Made by a program: the position numbers and the translations under genes
In this document: in pieces, positions 36,430 to 44,792 of the stretch
How positions within the stretch are numbered: the first letter of the stretch is position 1
Layout: each line of letters starts with the position of its first letter
DNA from: Lachnospiraceae bacterium
Lineage (GTDB): Bacteria; Bacillota; Clostridia; Lachnospirales; Lachnospiraceae
Direction of reading: 5' to 3'
Assembly (NCBI GenBank): GCA_017619295.1
Contig: JAFZSQ010000021.1
Location: 1-44,792, forward strand
Length of the DNA: 44,792 nt
Notes under the pieces: generated by a model
Seen by the model: the letters and a program-made list of their open reading frames with translations, nothing else
Databases searched by the model: none
What the model was told of the DNA's origin: nothing

Positions 36430-37908
36430 TTACTCATCAGGCAGTTCTTTTTCTGCCTGCATCTTAAACTTACATACTTCCGCTTTGGCCTTATCGATGG
36501 GAAGATTGGTTCCGGCTCCGGCTACACAGCCTCCGGGACATGCCATACCTTCAATAAGGCAGCCATTCTTCTTTCCTGCCTTGGCAAGGATAAGCATTTT
36601 CTTACATTCTGCAAGGCTTTCGGCATGCTCAATCATCACTTCCACATCGGGATATTTCTTTCTGATGACCTTTTCGATAGCCTCGGCAACTCCACCTGCA
36701 ACACCGTATCCGCGACCGGCGCTTGTGGCATCTCTCATCTCGTCCATGGCTTTGATTTCATCCACCAGAATGCCCTTGGCTTCAAACATTCCAACCAGTT
36801 CTTCAAATGTTATGACAAAAGCCACATCGCTTCGAACCGTTCTTCTGGACGCTTCAAGTTTCTTTGAGGCGCAGGGCCCGATAAATACCACATCTGCATC
36901 CGGGTGTTCTTCCTTAATGATGCGGGCTGTGGCTACCATGGGAGTTAACTCGTTAGAAATCTTATCGATTGTCTCAGGGAAGAACTTCTTGGCCAGCATT
37001 GACCATGAAGGACAGCAGCTTGTTAAGCTGAAGGGCTGTTTCCCAGTAGCAACCTCATGAACATAGTGTTCAGCCTCTGCGACACAGCCTAAATCAGCGC
37101 CGATAGCTGTTTCATATACATCGAAAAATCCCAGTTCCTTAAGAGCCGTCTTAAACATATCGGCCGTAACATTGGGCCCGAACTGACCTGCAAAGGCAGG
37201 TGCAACCTGAGCTATTATCTTTCTTCCTGACTGAAGAGCTCTTATAAGTTGGAAAATCTGACTCTTGTCGGCAATCGCACCGAAGGGGCAGCTTACCATG
37301 CACTGTCCGCAGCTTACGCACAGATCATTGTCAATATAAGCTCGTCCTCTCTCGTCCGATTTAATGGCTCCCACACCGCAGGCTGCCGAACAGGGCCTTG
37401 CCTGATGTGAAATGGCATCATAAGGACAGATTGCTTTACATTTACCGCACTTAATACACTTCTCCTGATCGATATAGGACTTGCCGTTAACCATTGTTAT
37501 GGCACCCTTGGGGCAAACCTCTCGACAGGGATGAGCCACGCAGCCCATGCATTTATCGGAAACCGAATACTGGTTAATTGGACATGAATTACAAGCCGAA
37601 GGAATAACCTGCATAAGAGGGGGCTCGTAGTATTTCTCATCTACGTTACTCTCCTCCAAGCCCTGTGTAAGGTGGCTTGGTTTATCCTCCGGGCGAAGTG
37701 AAAGACCCATTGCCAGTCTAAGTCTTTCTCTCACAATAGCTCGTTCTCTATATACACTTTCTCTGTAAACTGCGTCGTCGTAGTTGATGATTTCGTATGG
37801 AAGAGCTTCCATGTCATCGATAAGATTTGTAGAATTATAAGCCAGATTGGCTATTTCTTTAAAGACACGTCTTCTGACCTTGCGAACCTGAGTGTCTATT
37901 CCTCTCAT
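36430..37908 (-). CDS. [FeFe] hydrogenase, group B-like monomeric enzyme
   Basis: A 492-residue iron-only hydrogenase for H2 evolution or uptake in anaerobic metabolism. Several cysteine clusters come first (from about residue 106), with two ferredoxin-type 4Fe-4S motifs, [12 protein letters not shown] (151-162) and [12 protein letters not shown] (197-208). The H-cluster motifs follow: L1 TSCCPSW (296-302), L2 GPCASKKLE (344-352) and L3 EGMACPGGC (453-461). L2 has glycine where the best-studied group A enzymes have methionine (MPC), which I associate with group B. No maturase (hydE, hydF, hydG) lies in the window. GAGAGGAAC precedes the ATG. The electron partner is unknown, probably ferredoxin. 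Confidence 0.92.
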   Translation of the reverse strand: MRGIDTQVRKVRRRVFKEIANLAYNSTNLIDDMEALPYEIINYDDAVYRESVYRERAIVRERLRLAMGLSLRPEDKPSHLTQGLEESNVDEKYYEPPLMQVIPSACNSCPINQYSVSDKCMGCVAHPCREVCPKGAITMVNGKSYIDQEKCIKCGKCKAICPYDAISHQARPCSAACGVGAIKSDERGRAYIDNDLCVSCGQCMVSCPFGAIADKSQIFQLIRALQSGRKIIAQVAPAFAGQFGPNVTADMFKTALKELGFFDVYETAIGADLGCVAEAEHYVHEVATGKQPFSLTSCCPSWSMLAKKFFPETIDKISNELTPMVATARIIKEEHPDADVVFIGPCASKKLEASRRTVRSDVAFVITFEELVGMFEAKGILVDEIKAMDEMRDATSAGRGYGVAGGVAEAIEKVIRKKYPDVEVMIEHAESLAECKKMLILAKAGKKNGCLIEGMACPGGCVAGAGTNLPIDKAKAEVCKFKMQAEKELPDE

Positions 37909-37997
37909 AATGTTCCTCTCAATATGTTAAATAAATGTCAATATTATATTGCCACAAAAGTGTCCATTAATCAAGGACATTATAAGAATAATTTGAG

Positions 37998-38030
37998 CAA
38001 AAAACAACCGCCACCTTATGGCAGCGGTTG
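37998..38030 (-). terminator. Intrinsic terminator after the PilZ gene
   Basis: CAACCGCCACC (38005-38015) pairs imperfectly with GGCAGCGGTTG (38020-38030), with a 7-bp perfect outer stem, and a T-run follows on the minus strand. It separates the PilZ gene from the hydrogenase gene. Confidence 0.8.
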
Positions 38031-38056
38031 ATACTAACAAATTAACTAAAGGGATA

Positions 38057-38392
38057 TCAGGTATTCTCTTCGATTGTCTGGTAAACCTGAATTCTCTGTA
38101 CATCCATCTCGGGCATTCCGATAAAGATTGCACCGTAATTGAATGTTGATGAGCCAACCTTCTCAATTCTGCGAATCTCAAGGAAAGCGTGAATTACTTC
38201 TTTGGTCCAAATGGTAAGATAAGCTTCGTAGATTCCGCCAATCTCAAGTTTATCTTCACTCTCAAATCCGATACCGGTCTTGGATACATCGATAATATCG
38301 ATAACAACCTCGTCCATGCTGGATCCGTCAAGTCTCTTAACAATAAGCTTTGAATGTAATTCGCTTCTCTTGCTTCGTCTTCTTTCTTCCAT
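38057..38392 (-). CDS. PilZ-domain protein, predicted cyclic-di-GMP receptor
   Basis: A 111-residue single PilZ domain. The two cyclic-di-GMP-binding elements are present: an arginine-rich N-terminus (ERRRSKR) and DVSKTGIGFE, matching (D/N)xSxxG. Such proteins control motility, polysaccharide or secretion through protein partners. The presence of a chemoreceptor in the window makes motility control plausible, but that is an inference. It has its own promoter and terminator and is therefore a separate transcription unit. Confidence 0.9.
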   Translation of the reverse strand: MEERRRSKRSELHSKLIVKRLDGSSMDEVVIDIIDVSKTGIGFESEDKLEIGGIYEAYLTIWTKEVIHAFLEIRRIEKVGSSTFNYGAIFIGMPEMDVQRIQVYQTIEENT

Positions 38393-38430
38393 TGAATGCT
38401 AACCTCCCATAAGTTTAAACCACTAAATTT

Positions 38431-38459
38431 ATAATACTTTATTATTCTAAAAATGTAAA
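38431..38459 (-). promoter_or_regulatory. Promoter of the PilZ gene
   Basis: Minus-strand TTTACA (38454-38459) and TATTAT (38431-38436) are separated by 17 bp. A GGGAGG ribosome-binding site lies downstream at about 38402-38409. Confidence 0.62.
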
Positions 38460-38471
38460 TAGTGCGAAAAC

Positions 38472-39506
38472 TTATCTTATGAACATTGCATCCCCGAAGC
38501 TGAAGAACCTGTATCTTTCCTTTATGGCCTCATTATATGCATTTAAAACGTTCTCTCTTCCGGCCAAAGCGGAAACAAGCATTACAAGAGTTGACTCCGG
38601 CAAATGGAAATTAGTGATAAGAGCATCCAGAACCTTAAATTTATATCCCGGATATATAAAAATCGAAGTATCTCCGTTTCCGGCGTGTACGATTCCCGAT
38701 TCATCCGATGCAGATTCAATGGTTCTGCAGGATGTGGTTCCGACGCAGATTACTCTTCCGCCGGCTGCCTTTGTGTCGTTAATCATCTTTGCCGCATCTT
38801 CAGTAACCTGATAAACCTCGGTGTGCATATGATGCTCCAGAATATTCTCGGCCTTAACGGGTCTGAAAGTTCCAAGACCCACATGTAAGGTAACGTAGCA
38901 GATCTTAACACCCTTGTTTTCAATTTCAGCCAAAAGCTCCTTGGTAAAATGAAGACCTGCAGTAGGTGCAGCGGCACTTCCCTCGTACTTGGCATAAACA
39001 GTCTGATATCTGTTCTTATCCTGAAGCTTATGGGTTATGTATGGAGGTAAAGGCATTTCACCAAGAGAATCCAATACCTCTTCCCATATTCCATCGTATT
39101 CAAACTTAATGAGTCTGTTACCCTCATCAACTGTTTCAAGCACTTCGGCTTTAAGTCTGCCGTCGCCGAAAACAAGCCTTGTTCCGGGCTTGCATTTTTT
39201 GCCGGGTTTAACCAAAGTTTCCCAGACATCGTCTGCATTTCTCTTTAAAAGAAGCACTTCCACAGCACCGCCGGTAGCTTCCCTTGCTCCGTAAAGTCTT
39301 GCGGGAATAACCTTGGTGTTATTAAGTACCAGACAATCTCCGGGATTTAAAAATGACCCTATTTCTTTAAATATATGGTGTTCCGTAGCTCCTGTGGTTT
39401 TATCAAGAACCAGAAGCCTTGAGGAACTTCTGTCCTCCAGAGGATCCTGAGCAATCAGTTCCTCCGGAAGATCAAAGTAAAAATCAGAAGTTTTTAATGA
39501 ATTCAT
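38472..39506 (-). CDS. queA: S-adenosylmethionine:tRNA ribosyltransferase-isomerase
   Basis: A 344-residue enzyme that converts preQ1 at position 34 of tRNA into epoxyqueuosine, using the ribosyl group of S-adenosylmethionine. Recognised from [61 protein letters not shown] and [16 protein letters not shown]. Length is normal. The ATG follows the aminopeptidase stop codon directly with no gap, so translation is coupled. It acts after tgt, found at 13.3-14.4 kb. Confidence 0.98.
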   Translation of the reverse strand: MNSLKTSDFYFDLPEELIAQDPLEDRSSSRLLVLDKTTGATEHHIFKEIGSFLNPGDCLVLNNTKVIPARLYGAREATGGAVEVLLLKRNADDVWETLVKPGKKCKPGTRLVFGDGRLKAEVLETVDEGNRLIKFEYDGIWEEVLDSLGEMPLPPYITHKLQDKNRYQTVYAKYEGSAAAPTAGLHFTKELLAEIENKGVKICYVTLHVGLGTFRPVKAENILEHHMHTEVYQVTEDAAKMINDTKAAGGRVICVGTTSCRTIESASDESGIVHAGNGDTSIFIYPGYKFKVLDALITNFHLPESTLVMLVSALAGRENVLNAYNEAIKERYRFFSFGDAMFIR

Positions 39507-40922
39507 TTATTTAATACCATTTAAAAATGCAATGTATGCTCTCTTTGCTTCGTATACATCAATCTTGCTGGTTGCTTCCCAGGGAGCATGCATGTTAAGA
39601 ACCGCAACGCCGGAATCGATAACATTCATTCCGTATAAAGCAAGGATATAAGCAATGGTTCCGCCACCGCCTACATCAACCTTGCCAAGCTCTGCTGTCT
39701 GGAAGTTAACCTTTGCGTCATCAAGTACCTTTCTGATGATTCCGATATACTCGGCATTGGCATCATTGGAACCGCTCTTTCCTCTGGCTCCGGTGAACTT
39801 GTTAAATACAATACCCTTTCCGAGGATTGCGGCATTCTTCTTCTCAAATGCGGAAGCATATGAAGGATCAAAAGCAGCAGAAACATCAGAAGAAAGCATG
39901 TAGGAATTTGCAAGGCATTTTCTTACAGCAAGTTCTGAATAGCATCCGCAGGCATCCATAAGCTCGGCAACTGTGTTTTCAAAGAACTTTGACTGCATAC
40001 CTGTTGCGCCCACAGAACCGATTTCCTCTTTATCTACAAGAATACAGCATGCTGTACGATCAACAGCTCCGATTTCAAGCATTGCCTCATAAGATGTGTA
40101 AGCACATACTCTGTCGTCCTGACCATAGCCAAGAATCATGCTTCTGTCAAAGCCTGCCTCTCTTGCCTTTCCTGCTGGTACAATCTCAAGCTCGGCTGAG
40201 ATGAAATCCTCTTCCTCAATGTCATACTGGTTCTTAAGGATATCAAGAACCCCTGACTTAACAGCTTCCTTGGCAGCCTTCTTGCCCTCTTCGGTCTCTT
40301 TGGCCTTCTTATCAAGGATAATGGGCTTGTTGCCTACAATAAGGTCAAGGGCTTCACCCTCAATAACCTTAGCAGCCTTCTTGTCCATCTGCTCTGCTCC
40401 AAGGTGAGGAAGCAAATCAGAAATGAAGAATACGGGATCATCCTCGTCCTCGCCGATGGCAAGCTCAACGGTGGTTCCGTCCTTCTTAACTACTACGCCG
40501 TGAATTGCAAGGGGCAATGTAACCCACTGATACTTCTTGATTCCGCCGTAATAATGGGTATCAAGGTAAGCAATTCCGTTGTCCTCATAAAGAGGATTCT
40601 GCTTAACATCAAGTCTGGGAGAATCAATGTGTGCTCCAAGGATATTAAGCCCCTCCTGTAAGGGCTTCTTACCAATCTGGAACATAACAAGGGTCTTGTT
40701 CATCCATGTGGCATAAACCTTGTCTCCCGCTTTAAGTTTCTTTTTGCCAATCTTGGAAAGCTCTGTGTAGCCGGCTTCCTCAATGCGATTTACAATCTGG
40801 TCTACACATTCTCTCTCGGTCTTGCCGTTATTGAGAAACTCCATATAACCCTTGGCAAATCTGTCAACTTCTTTCTCTTTAGCTCTTGTTGTAATGTCTT
40901 CCCAACAATTCTTTCTTTCCAT
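39507..40922 (-). CDS. M18-family aminopeptidase
   Basis: A 471-residue zinc aminopeptidase of the M18 family (aminopeptidase I/ApeA-like). The metal-binding core shows GAHIDSPRLDVK, DTHYYGGIKKYQWVT, LVDKEEIGSVGATG, and the C-terminal NMHAPWEATSKID. It would release N-terminal residues from peptides in the cytoplasm. The ATG at 40922 has GGAG ten bases upstream; a GTG three codons earlier touches that site and is rejected. It is placed between pheT (50 bp upstream) and queA (no gap), probably on the same transcript. Confidence 0.95.
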   Translation of the reverse strand: MERKNCWEDITTRAKEKEVDRFAKGYMEFLNNGKTERECVDQIVNRIEEAGYTELSKIGKKKLKAGDKVYATWMNKTLVMFQIGKKPLQEGLNILGAHIDSPRLDVKQNPLYEDNGIAYLDTHYYGGIKKYQWVTLPLAIHGVVVKKDGTTVELAIGEDEDDPVFFISDLLPHLGAEQMDKKAAKVIEGEALDLIVGNKPIILDKKAKETEEGKKAAKEAVKSGVLDILKNQYDIEEEDFISAELEIVPAGKAREAGFDRSMILGYGQDDRVCAYTSYEAMLEIGAVDRTACCILVDKEEIGSVGATGMQSKFFENTVAELMDACGCYSELAVRKCLANSYMLSSDVSAAFDPSYASAFEKKNAAILGKGIVFNKFTGARGKSGSNDANAEYIGIIRKVLDDAKVNFQTAELGKVDVGGGGTIAYILALYGMNVIDSGVAVLNMHAPWEATSKIDVYEAKRAYIAFLNGIK

Positions 40923-40972
40923 GTATATCACACTCCTTAGTCTATTAGTGATATTCCTTTTACTGCTTCAAT

Positions 40973-43399
40973 TTACATTCTAAGCGATGCGCCAAGACCT
41001 TCAAGTCCATTGAGAATTTTCTTCATTGCTCCTGTGATGTCGTTCTCCTCAAGGGTTCTGTCCTTAGCTCTGAATGTAATTGAGAAAGCAACTGACTTGT
41101 AACCTTCTTTAACCTGGCTTCCCTCGTAAATATCGAAGAGTTTGCAATCCTCTAAGATCTTTCCGCCACGCTGTCTGATTACATCATCAAGCTGACCGAT
41201 AAGCACGTTCTTGGGAACAAGCATGGAAATATCTCTTCCTACTGCAGGGAATTTTGCAATGCCTTCGTACTTTCTGTCGAAAGTTGTGAATGGTAAAATC
41301 TCAGGAATCTCAAGTACTGCAACGTATGCCTTATCACCGATTTCGTAATTATCACATACTGCAGGATGAACCTCACCGAGATATCCAAGTACTTTGCCGC
41401 CGTATACCACATTAGCCTGTCTTCCGGGATGTAAGAACTTCTTGCCGGAATTTGGATCATAGGTGATTTTGTCAAACATTCCAACATGCTCTAAGAACTC
41501 TTCGATAACACCCTTCATTGTGAAGAAGTCACCATCTCCGTAGAATCCCAAAGTGAACTGCATTCTCTCGTCGGGAAGTTCTGTAAGAGGAAGGCTCTTG
41601 GGAATATATACGTTGGCAAGTTCGTATAATTTAACGTCCTTGTTTCTTCTGTTGTAGTTTGTTGAAAGAGATGTAAGCATTCCGTTTAAGGGAAGGGTTC
41701 TCATGATTGAGAAGTCTTCACCCAAAGGATTGAGAATCTTAATGGCATCTCTTAACTTATCGTCTGCGTCAAGGTTTAATTTGTCGAATACCTTGGGGCT
41801 TTCGAAGGAATATGTCATTCCCTGTGAGAAACCGCAGTACTCTGCAACGCTTCTTGCTATCTCTTCGATTCGAAGCTTATAGGAAAGCTTACCTGTTGTA
41901 GCCTCTCCTTTGGGAAGAGTCTCAGGGATCTTGTCATATCCGAAGAATCTTGCAACTTCCTCCGCAATATCAGCCTGACCCAAAAGGTCCTGTCTGAAGG
42001 AAGGACAAACAAGCTCGTTCTTTTCAGCATCATACTTGATTTCAAGAGCCTTGAAAATCTCAAGCATCTGATCCTTCTTAACATCTGTGCCAAGAAGTGC
42101 ATTATACTTTTCAGGCATGAAGGGAAGTCTTACAAGGGGCTTAATGGGGTTCTTTACATCAACCATTCCGTCAACGACTTCACCACAGCCGATCTCCTCA
42201 ATAAGGTGACATGCTCTGTTAATGGCAGCCTCTGCGTTTACAGGGTCAAGGCCCTTCTCGAATACGCCTGAAGCATCGGTTCTAAGGCCGATTCTCTTTG
42301 CAGACTTTCTGATGTTGGGACCATTGAATGTTGCCGCTTCGAAAAGAACGGTATCAACATCGTCTGTAATCATGGAGTTCTCACCGCCCATGATACCTGC
42401 AATGGCAACTTCCTTCTCACCGTCACAAATCATAAGAACTTCAGAGTCAAGCTTTCTCTCCTGTCCGTCAAGAGTTGTGAAAGCATCACCGTCTTTGGCA
42501 CGTCTTACAACAATCTTCTTGCCGGCAATTGTATTGTAGTCGAATGCGTGCATGGGCTGGCCATACTCAAGCATTACGTAGTTTGTAATATCAACCAGAT
42601 TGTTGATGGGTCTGATGCCGTTTGATGAAAGTCGACGCTGCATCCACTTGGGAGAGGGGCCGATTTTAACATTCTTAACCACTCTTGCGCAGTATCTGGA
42701 GCAAAGGTCTGTGTCCTTAATCTCTACAGAGATGTAATCTGCAGCATTTCCGCCACAGCCCTTAACTGACTCATCAGGAGCCACGAATTTCTTTCTGAAG
42801 GTGGCGGCTGCCTCTCTTGCGATACCCATGATACCGTAGCAGTCAACTCTGTTACTTGTAATTTCATACTCGAAGACTGTGTCATGAAGGCCAAGAGCCT
42901 CAATTGCATCATCACCGGGCTTAACATCATCGTCAGCACCAAATACATAAATTCCGTTTTCGGGTGCTTCGGGATAGAACTCTCTTGTGGAACCAAGTTC
43001 CTCAATGGAGCACATCATACCGTTTGACTCAACTCCGCGAAGCTTACCTGCCTTAATGGGGATTCCGCCCTCAGGCAAAGGACCGCCGTCGTGGCCGCCT
43101 GCAACTCTTCCGCCGTCAAGAACAACGGGAACAAGCTGACCAACCTCTACGTTGGGAGCTCCTGTTACAATCTGTGTGGTCTCGCTTCCGATATTTACCT
43201 GACAAACTACCAGTTTGTCGGCATCGGGATGTCTGTCGATTTTTTCGATTTTACCAACAACAATTTTCTCGAGGTTCTTATCAAGTGCCTCGAAGCCTTC
43301 AACCTTTGTACCTGTAAGAGTCATTGCGTCGCAATACTCCTGGTCGGTGCACTCAAGGTCAGGCACGTATGCTTTAATCCATGATAATGAAGTATTCAT
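40973..43399 (-). CDS. pheT: Phenylalanyl-tRNA synthetase beta subunit
   Basis: The 808-residue beta chain of the alpha2-beta2 phenylalanyl-tRNA synthetase. The N-terminal start SLSWIKAYVPDLE is followed by a tRNA-binding (EMAP-like) domain (VVGKIEKIDRHPDADKLVVCQVNIG). The B3/B4 editing domain, B5 (SYKLRIEEIARSVAEYCGFS) and a C-terminal anticodon-binding FDX-ACB domain (FPAVGRDISMLVPK, then SVAFSITFRAKDRTL) follow. It lies 18 bp after pheS, with GGAGGAGG before the ATG, and shares the T-box leader. Confidence 0.98.
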   Translation of the reverse strand: MNTSLSWIKAYVPDLECTDQEYCDAMTLTGTKVEGFEALDKNLEKIVVGKIEKIDRHPDADKLVVCQVNIGSETTQIVTGAPNVEVGQLVPVVLDGGRVAGGHDGGPLPEGGIPIKAGKLRGVESNGMMCSIEELGSTREFYPEAPENGIYVFGADDDVKPGDDAIEALGLHDTVFEYEITSNRVDCYGIMGIAREAAATFRKKFVAPDESVKGCGGNAADYISVEIKDTDLCSRYCARVVKNVKIGPSPKWMQRRLSSNGIRPINNLVDITNYVMLEYGQPMHAFDYNTIAGKKIVVRRAKDGDAFTTLDGQERKLDSEVLMICDGEKEVAIAGIMGGENSMITDDVDTVLFEAATFNGPNIRKSAKRIGLRTDASGVFEKGLDPVNAEAAINRACHLIEEIGCGEVVDGMVDVKNPIKPLVRLPFMPEKYNALLGTDVKKDQMLEIFKALEIKYDAEKNELVCPSFRQDLLGQADIAEEVARFFGYDKIPETLPKGEATTGKLSYKLRIEEIARSVAEYCGFSQGMTYSFESPKVFDKLNLDADDKLRDAIKILNPLGEDFSIMRTLPLNGMLTSLSTNYNRRNKDVKLYELANVYIPKSLPLTELPDERMQFTLGFYGDGDFFTMKGVIEEFLEHVGMFDKITYDPNSGKKFLHPGRQANVVYGGKVLGYLGEVHPAVCDNYEIGDKAYVAVLEIPEILPFTTFDRKYEGIAKFPAVGRDISMLVPKNVLIGQLDDVIRQRGGKILEDCKLFDIYEGSQVKEGYKSVAFSITFRAKDRTLEENDITGAMKKILNGLEGLGASLRM

Positions 43400-43417
43400 C
43401 TGCTTTCTCCTCCTCCC

Positions 43418-44437
43418 TTAGAACTGCTTTAAGAAACGAACATCGTTTTCATAAAGGAGTCTCATATCGTCAATTTCGTACTTAAGAAGTGCGATTCTCT
43501 CAAGTCCCACACCAAATGCAAAACCGGTGTACTCGTTGGGGTCAATTCCGCTCATCTCAAGAACGTGAGGATGTACCATACCGCAGCCAAGGATTTCAAT
43601 CCAGCCGGATCCCTTACAGAATCTGCAGCCCTTGCCGCCGCACTTGAAGCAGCTTACATCCACCTCAGCAGAAGGCTCTGTGAAGGGGAAATGGTGAGGT
43701 CTGAATTTAACCTTTGTATCCTCTCCGAACAGCTCCTTGGCAAACTCAGCCAAGGTTCCCTTAAGGTCTGCGAAGGTAATGTTCTTATCAATTACAAGGC
43801 CTTCAATCTGGTGGAATGAAGGTGAGTGTGTTGCATCAACTTCATCTGAACGGAATACTCTTCCGGGAGCAATCATTCTGATGGGAAGTTTGCCTTTCTC
43901 CATCTCATGAACCTGTACTGAAGATGTTTGAGTACGAAGAAGAATGTCTCCGTTAATGTAAAAAGTATCCTGCTCATCCTTTGCAGGGTGATCTGCGGGG
44001 ATGTTCAAAGCTTCGAATACATAGTAGTCTTTATCGATTTCAGGTCCTTCAACAACCTCATATCCCATACCTACGAAGATTCTCTCTACCTCTTCAAGAG
44101 CAAGTGTGTTGGGGTGCTTATGACCTGTAATGTTCTTCTTTGCAGGTAAGGTTACGTCAATAACCTCTGCCTTCATCTTGGCTTCTCTTGCTGCAGCTTC
44201 CATTTTCTTAACAGCTGCCTCAAGTTTCTCCTCGATTTCAGCTCTCGCATCGTTAACCATCTGACCAACTTTAGGTCTGTCTTCAGGGGCAACGTCCTTC
44301 ATGGATTTAAGAACGTCGGTAAGTTCGCCCTTCTTACCAAGAATCATTACACGCACATCATTTAACTTATCGAGGCTGTCGCTCTCGGTAATCTGCTGTA
44401 ATGCTTTTGCTTTGATCTGTTCAAGCTTTTCCTTCAT
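43418..44437 (-). CDS. pheS: Phenylalanyl-tRNA synthetase alpha subunit
   Basis: The 339-residue catalytic alpha chain. An N-terminal coiled coil (LEQIKAKALQQITESDSLDK) binds tRNA-Phe. The class II core shows VTLPAKKNITGHKHPN, YEVVEGPEIDKDYYVFEALN, LLRTQTSSVQVHEM, APGRVFRSDEVDATHSPSFH and GMVHPHVLEMSGID, ending in FAFGVGLERIALLKY. A cysteine cluster CFKCGGKGCRFCKGSGW is typical of Firmicute PheS. It is first in the pheST transcript, controlled by the T-box leader upstream. Confidence 0.98.
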   Translation of the reverse strand: MKEKLEQIKAKALQQITESDSLDKLNDVRVMILGKKGELTDVLKSMKDVAPEDRPKVGQMVNDARAEIEEKLEAAVKKMEAAAREAKMKAEVIDVTLPAKKNITGHKHPNTLALEEVERIFVGMGYEVVEGPEIDKDYYVFEALNIPADHPAKDEQDTFYINGDILLRTQTSSVQVHEMEKGKLPIRMIAPGRVFRSDEVDATHSPSFHQIEGLVIDKNITFADLKGTLAEFAKELFGEDTKVKFRPHHFPFTEPSAEVDVSCFKCGGKGCRFCKGSGWIEILGCGMVHPHVLEMSGIDPNEYTGFAFGVGLERIALLKYEIDDMRLLYENDVRFLKQF

Positions 44438-44463
44438 GATATCCTCCTGTTTCTCTTAGGGAA

Positions 44464-44722
44464 AATAAAAAACCCTCATCGTGTTAAACGATGAGGGACG
44501 AATTCTTACAAATCCGCGGTACCACCCGCATTCATGATAAATCATGCTCTTCATTAAGGCTTAACGCGCCAAACGTTCGAAACTACACACATATGCTTCA
44601 TTCCGACGACTCCGGTGTGAAATTTCGCAATTCATTGGTTGCCGCGAAGCCTTCCAGCCGATGAGCTTCACTCTCTTTTGGACCACTGATGCTACTTTGC
44701 ACCATCAATGCCTTTCTTTATT
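44464..44722 (-). promoter_or_regulatory. T-box leader of pheST (tRNA-Phe sensing)
   Basis: On the minus strand the T-box sequence GCGGGTGGTACCGCGGA (44513-44529) precedes an intrinsic terminator. Its stem is CCCTCATCG (44473-44481) with CGATGAGGG (44489-44497), followed by a T-run (44465-44472). Upstream, Stem I carries AGAGAG and a GAAGC/GCTTC distal helix. A UUC triplet (44619-44621, in TTTCACACC) is in a fitting place for a phenylalanine specifier. Confidence 0.92.
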
Positions 44723-44730
44723 ACTAAGCC

Positions 44731-44759
44731 ATTCTAAGCGCAATTGCTGAAATTGTCAA
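44731..44759 (-). promoter_or_regulatory. Promoter of the pheST T-box transcript
   Basis: Minus-strand TTGACA (44754-44759) and TAGAAT (44731-44736) with 17 bp between. The -10 hexamer is the same as at leuS. Confidence 0.75.
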
Positions 44760-44792
44760 GTATGTGCAGTTGGTTGGTGCAATCGGGGACAG

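Noticed and set aside
36314..37060. Plus-strand open frame of 248 codons across the gltX/hydrogenase junction
   Set aside because: It lies antisense to two clearly conserved genes, has no recognisable domain and no ribosome-binding site.
38031..38050. ACTAACAAATTAACTAAA resembling an array half-site, next to the PilZ terminator
   Set aside because: A single copy without a TTAGT partner at the expected spacing in AT-rich DNA; chance similarity is likely.

Overview
The window looks like chromosome of an anaerobic, low-to-mid GC Gram-positive bacterium, most likely a Lachnospiraceae member (Butyrivibrio/Pseudobutyrivibrio/Roseburia-like). This is inferred from gene content, not from a database match. 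The supporting content is two T-box aminoacyl-tRNA synthetase leaders, an H-cluster [FeFe] hydrogenase with group B-type motifs, an EF-G-like paralogue, DUF1292 and DUF5662 proteins, and strong GGAGG ribosome-binding sites. No rRNA, tRNA, insertion sequence, prophage or CRISPR array was seen.

Layout. 1-4.1 kb: the 3' part of an unidentified plus-strand gene converges on a minus-strand pair, an XRE-TPR regulator whose 3' end overlaps an ABC exporter by 50 bp. A 141-bp imperfect inverted-repeat element follows. 4.1-11.3 kb (minus): T-box-controlled leuS, a chemoreceptor, and an EF-G-like GTPase. 11.3-16.5 kb (minus): an operon of lactonase-like propeller, VanY-type carboxypeptidase, tgt, lipoprotein and ogg. 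16.5-20.9 kb (plus): a complete polyamine uptake operon, XRE-cupin regulator then potA-potB-potC-potD, whose consensus promoter shares its -35 with the divergent minus operon. 21-26.2 kb (minus): MATE transporter, a GH13 protein that has lost its catalytic residues, DUF5662, and aldehyde dehydrogenase. 26.3-31.6 kb: small housekeeping and accessory genes (YgjP-like hydrolase, DUF1292, GIY-YIG, GNAT), a TetR/hydrolase/macrodomain/membrane-protein operon, and a divergent EamA transporter. 31.7-35 kb: a PD-(D/E)XK-like protein and a UvrD/PcrA-type helicase, separated by about 530 bp of repeats. 35-44.8 kb (minus): gltX, [FeFe] hydrogenase, PilZ protein, queA, M18 aminopeptidase, and pheT/pheS with a T-box leader.

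The strongest candidates for something undescribed are two. (1) Between the nuclease-like gene and the helicase is an array (about 32701-33058) of alternating TTAGT and ACTAA half-sites. They recur every 52-53 bp and then every 63-64 bp, close to five and six turns of B-DNA, and the last element supplies the helicase stop codon. (2) A GlgX/isoamylase-like GH13 protein has substitutions at every visible catalytic motif and forms an operon with a DUF5662 protein. Start codons were corrected for leuS, tgt, the lipoprotein, GH13, alpha/beta hydrolase, EamA and M18 genes where a ribosome-binding site decides the start.
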